Below, piece by piece: positions 63,901 through 64,000 of a stretch of 64,000 nt of DNA. How positions within the stretch are numbered: position 1 is the stretch's first letter; every line of letters begins with the position of its first letter. Location: positions 1-64,000 of IMG/VR virus record IMGVR_UViG_3300021093_000034. One strand, written 5' to 3'. This stretch comes from a virus. The notes under the pieces were generated by a model, which was not told the origin of the DNA, ran no database searches, and worked only from the letters and a program-made list of their open reading frames with translations. The translations under genes were made by a program, and so were the position numbers.

Positions 63901-64000
63901 TAAAATTAGTGTGGATATAAATCAAGCTCGAAGAACCTTGAGTGCTAAGGCATTAGAATCTTACATAACAGCTCCTAAAGATCAAGGTATACCATATCTA
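54917..64000 (+). CDS. Giant baseplate structural protein (at least 3,028 aa, open at window end)
   Basis: ATG 54917 has AGGA upstream, and the frame stays open to the right edge (3,028 codons). It occupies the gp7 place after gp6 but is about three times T4 gp7 (1032 aa). The N-terminus is AAFKTLQFLPEIFRTDTNRK. A conserved central part includes RYFFDTDRPHTHPWEMLGFS, YINWIRDYLKNIGINDAGTI and FLELLAEQVSPSSIND. From 61465 to 63420 seven FG-GAP-like blades (HFGRSIALDN, EFGASLSMGD, QFGSAVVSNS, SFGAQLSMCN, TFGATLKVDQ, NFGAAIDLRS and one weaker) alternate with inserted beta modules. It is probably a wedge/peripheral protein that carries receptor or fibre contacts. Which T4 protein it replaces is inference. 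Confidence 0.75.
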   Translation, partial: MAAFKTLQFLPEIFRTDTNRKFLNATVDQLVSEPNLIKVNGYIGRKLAPSYKASDSYITEPTKARQDYQLEPSIIIKNTNSGELTFATTYTDIVNKINFYGGFGNNQNRLFDNEYYSYDPQIDLDKFVNFAQYYWLANGPDAVIVSASAVPLEATYGVTFDSTTQTYRFTGFDNAPNPVITLARGGRYTFVNNEPGNKFYIQTSPGLLGVDPNAPNLTTRTVLGVTNNGQDVGDTVFQVPLASAQLQWTNMPVIGNVNYATSLSYQSLQGCLLSDLENVLGGLDGPTSSLEDATIIFVNNEFIDDIYWVNTARIQNNIIRLDQASLIPLSERNNVYQIGLFEDDQGDVRIYLTNKLSVSNEQKVRIKAGITNAGKEFYSRLDLYNQVPAITAPINLLFYQSDQTDSAVGAIQLIDPSAALIDPDLEIIGQRTYTSPGGVVFTNGLKVTFDSTVSAPYANNTYYVEGVGTSITLMLVSNLICPELNDDLSLPDYLTINRGSLDLNGWARSNRWFHVAVIAATANYNGTDLFLDQNYRAQRPIIEFKPNLQLFNFGTESKNPVDVLDNIITNAYTQVQGVLCASTSQVTITVDGETVTFNDGDRIIFSQDENLDVRNKIYDFSIELTTEAPDPLEYRAFIQEASDATVEESQTIIVKSGANGPKQWYFNGTIWIEAQQKTAVNQAPLFDLINLEGISFGTNSVYPGSTFAGSKIFSYKIGTGSNDSVLGFPLSYKNLVTQGDIQFENNFDYDTFSYILDAGVTRTISVNAGLIQQNLSRITSTRLNTWVINSNFSKQYQIFNFTYDGSTNLFPVDILPDISVSVPNIKVVINNVPVPAGQFALTKVVDKLAVLINPSLLATNDVVFISIWNSSTASTQGFYQVPLNFDINSLNTDLETLTLGQMRNHLTEFKNNSLDIVGEVPGYSNLRDIDFSNRGGSILQHSAPIIYAGLFLNHPEMNFVDALRLASKEYSQFKIKFLEAAANLELDRTNIAACVDTIMSTLNSVKNDTFPYHYSDMVPYGEDERVALPSYTVFDTDIRAYEITRIFDDAAVSNKAVFIYLTRQLNGTVSTTLLVKGQDYYFDQTRPAVVIQDSFNLLYNDIISIVEFNNTDGSYVPETPTKLGLYPKYVPEIFTDNTYRTPIQVIQGHDGSLTPAFGDFRDSLLLELERRIYNNIKVEYNILNFNINDYVPGKFRLLDYSRQEFNQLLSQNFLQWVGTNRVDFTTNNTFKASDPFTWNYRKFRDVVNGESLTGTWRSVFRYFFDTDRPHTHPWEMLGFSEKPSYWDDRYGPAPYTGGNLVLWGDLESGYIHAGTRAGVDLRYSRPGLTQIIPVDDSGNLRKTSEFLVTDFDSAAANTSFAVGDIGPTELAWRRSSDFPFAMQYALAIGKPARYFALLGDVRHYFRSNTTGQFVDTVDNKHIQPNILRVNGYIDMDDTVERSAGYINWIRDYLKNIGINDAGTIIKNNLERMTVQLSYKMAGYSDKRFLELLAEQVSPSSINDSVVIPEENYSIELYKGAPLNKIVYSAVIIEKSVNGYTVSGYDTTNPYFYIVPSLPNNNAYVIEVDGQRGTIFRDFKTQRYTIPYGFEFNTKQQVVDFLVSYQRFLIAQGFVFEDRDNLLNEKKDWVLSAKEFLHWSKQGWRTGNIFVCSPVSTSIKVFNETAVVDEIKNTPNSSRVLDINYQAIKKNNFTIIRDSNLFTFNSLLNQTIGLAEFNLVQYEHLLLLDNTTVFRDVIYVPETGNRQYRLKLVGAKTQFWNGSLELPGYIYGSDKTDEWQPGQDYLKGSLVSHKARIYTAIENISAADQFQTASWKQLGLNELQSGVINNFATNAKQSLQYYDINDQPIDEQVQLFSNGLIGFRPRQYFTNLGIDIVTQSKFYQGLIKQGGTANAINALRGAQFNNLNTELNFYENWMMRVGEYGSLDINQYYEFLLSDSVFDNNPAVFQLSDGTVATQTDIAVFDQTSTYKLSGAFNPNFLRVEDNSQSKELRPLPTAGFVNLDDVDGTIFDIQDYASYADIVDNMSVGFTLWTARDFDKQWNVYRCCNVPGLAFILRYNTESQAELVISAEHGLEENDLIALKNFDPRYNGIYRVNAIIDSTRFLITIYNNLQDLIDAEAVIANGIVYKLQSSKLATPTAVIESTPNSGWAVNDKVWIENLDNEGNWGVYTRTDPWEYQNRIQLGESQYAGNDHFGRSIALDNSPLYLFGGAPDSSNGRVSIYARNSNNGWDSYGFLWGNNPVLDSFGKVLATATVGSSNFLAVSASDSGSKQGVVYVFENQVLVQILADVSGTAGDEFGASLSMGDDAKYLYIGAPGANKVYCYALNYPREEVTQNLIGSTGVATFNLSFAAADASDIIVTAPLRAAEYFPGIDYTTASGPDRIIFTVAPSDGDRITVQKRTYHYTLLDTLPVSSESAVGSQFGSAVVSNSDGSTIAVGAKSTIVDGLNEAGAVYLYHRTTTEFVTNGLTNTFTLPDNLGNVFYVYYNDVLLTNGTDYYLIGTNIVQFAGFNIPPAGNRLVVESNQFILDQIIYPQTVGSAGGSFGAQLSMCNSGCNLYVSSPAYLEPNYRFGLVTRFVNAGRVYGTVTGTVIGPTVTIGETIVINNRVVTFTGTSLASVVSAINGANIPGVTASISYNKIKIDSDVVVAANRLNIVSGNTGTPLIDLGIDDYKFVQIIRHPDTLGETFGATLKVDQASGTLAIGSDGADISIPIDIDSTLAIPTLFDSGGTKFVDQISDSGAVYIYNLMNNPYEDVDNPSLFAFTQKLLGPNLDTGFNFGAAIDLRSDYLIVGVSNDYNIVTEGGSLYYYYNQDATSGWTLTRYKEPRVDIGAVNSAFLYNTVSQNILDFFDYLDPVKGKLLGAVEQELDFKEDYDPASYNRSNRTNTINNTNFYWSDRQVGKTWLDLSLMSFIDYEQGILQYRVKNWGSLFPGSQVKIYEWVESNFLPSQYATSAGDGIARYPDDTAYSSVTVVDPATGIITQKYYYWVHNKISVDINQARRTLSAKALESYITAPKDQGIPYL

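Overview
The window is 64 kb of a T4-like myovirus (Caudoviricetes), probably from an aquatic bacterium. The grounds are homologues of T4 gp1, gp5, gp6, gp13, gp14, gp15, gp18, gp19, gp20, gp21, gp22, gp23, gp25, gp26, gp46, gp47, gp48, gp53 and gp55, plus a tape measure protein. These are mixed with marine-phage-style auxiliary genes: radical SAM enzymes, an SDR, SGNH-fold proteins and a Nudix hydrolase. The host cannot be named from this sequence. There is no terminase, polymerase, integrase or canonical tRNA here, and both window ends cut through genes.

Layout. 1-5835 (minus): tail tube and sheath genes. 5936-6280 (plus): an HNH-like zinc protein. 6243-9772 (minus): dNMP kinase, neck gp13 and unknowns. 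9847-13006 (plus): neck gp14, gp15 and a Nudix hydrolase. 12989-21243 (minus): a Rossmann-like protein and seven repetitive fibre-like genes. 21338-28188 (minus): the head module, namely an unknown structural protein, gp23, gp22, gp21, an acidic core protein and portal gp20. 28221-30494 (minus): tape measure. 30546-31606 (plus): gp26 and a small gp51-like gene. 31607-32015: the only long gene-free stretch, rich in hairpins. 32016-43362 (minus): one tightly overlapping 13-gene operon that runs gp55, SGNH, gp47, SGNH, gp46, three radical SAM units (one split), an unknown, SDR, GIY-YIG and SGNH. 43426-64000 (plus): baseplate genes gp48, gp53, hub, gp5 spike, unknown, gp25 and gp6, a 34-aa ORF, and a giant open-ended gene of at least 3,028 codons.

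Expression. Most transcription-unit starts carry a T4-late-type box with core TAAATA, which fits the gp55 late sigma factor encoded here. At three genes the box lies exactly five bases before the ATG and no ribosome-binding site is visible, which suggests leaderless late mRNAs. Four minus-strand intrinsic terminators and one plus-strand terminator are visible.

Most interesting points: (1) a candidate -1 frameshift site (A AAT TTT TTC) joining gp26 to the small ORF next to the tape measure gene, the arrangement of lambda G/GT tail chaperones; (2) a compact structured-RNA candidate at 31661-32015; (3) a seven-bladed FG-GAP-like propeller with inserted modules in the giant baseplate protein; (4) a radical SAM/SDR/SGNH cassette fused to the recombination and late-sigma operon; (5) small modules shared among sheath, neck, wedge, fibre and giant proteins.
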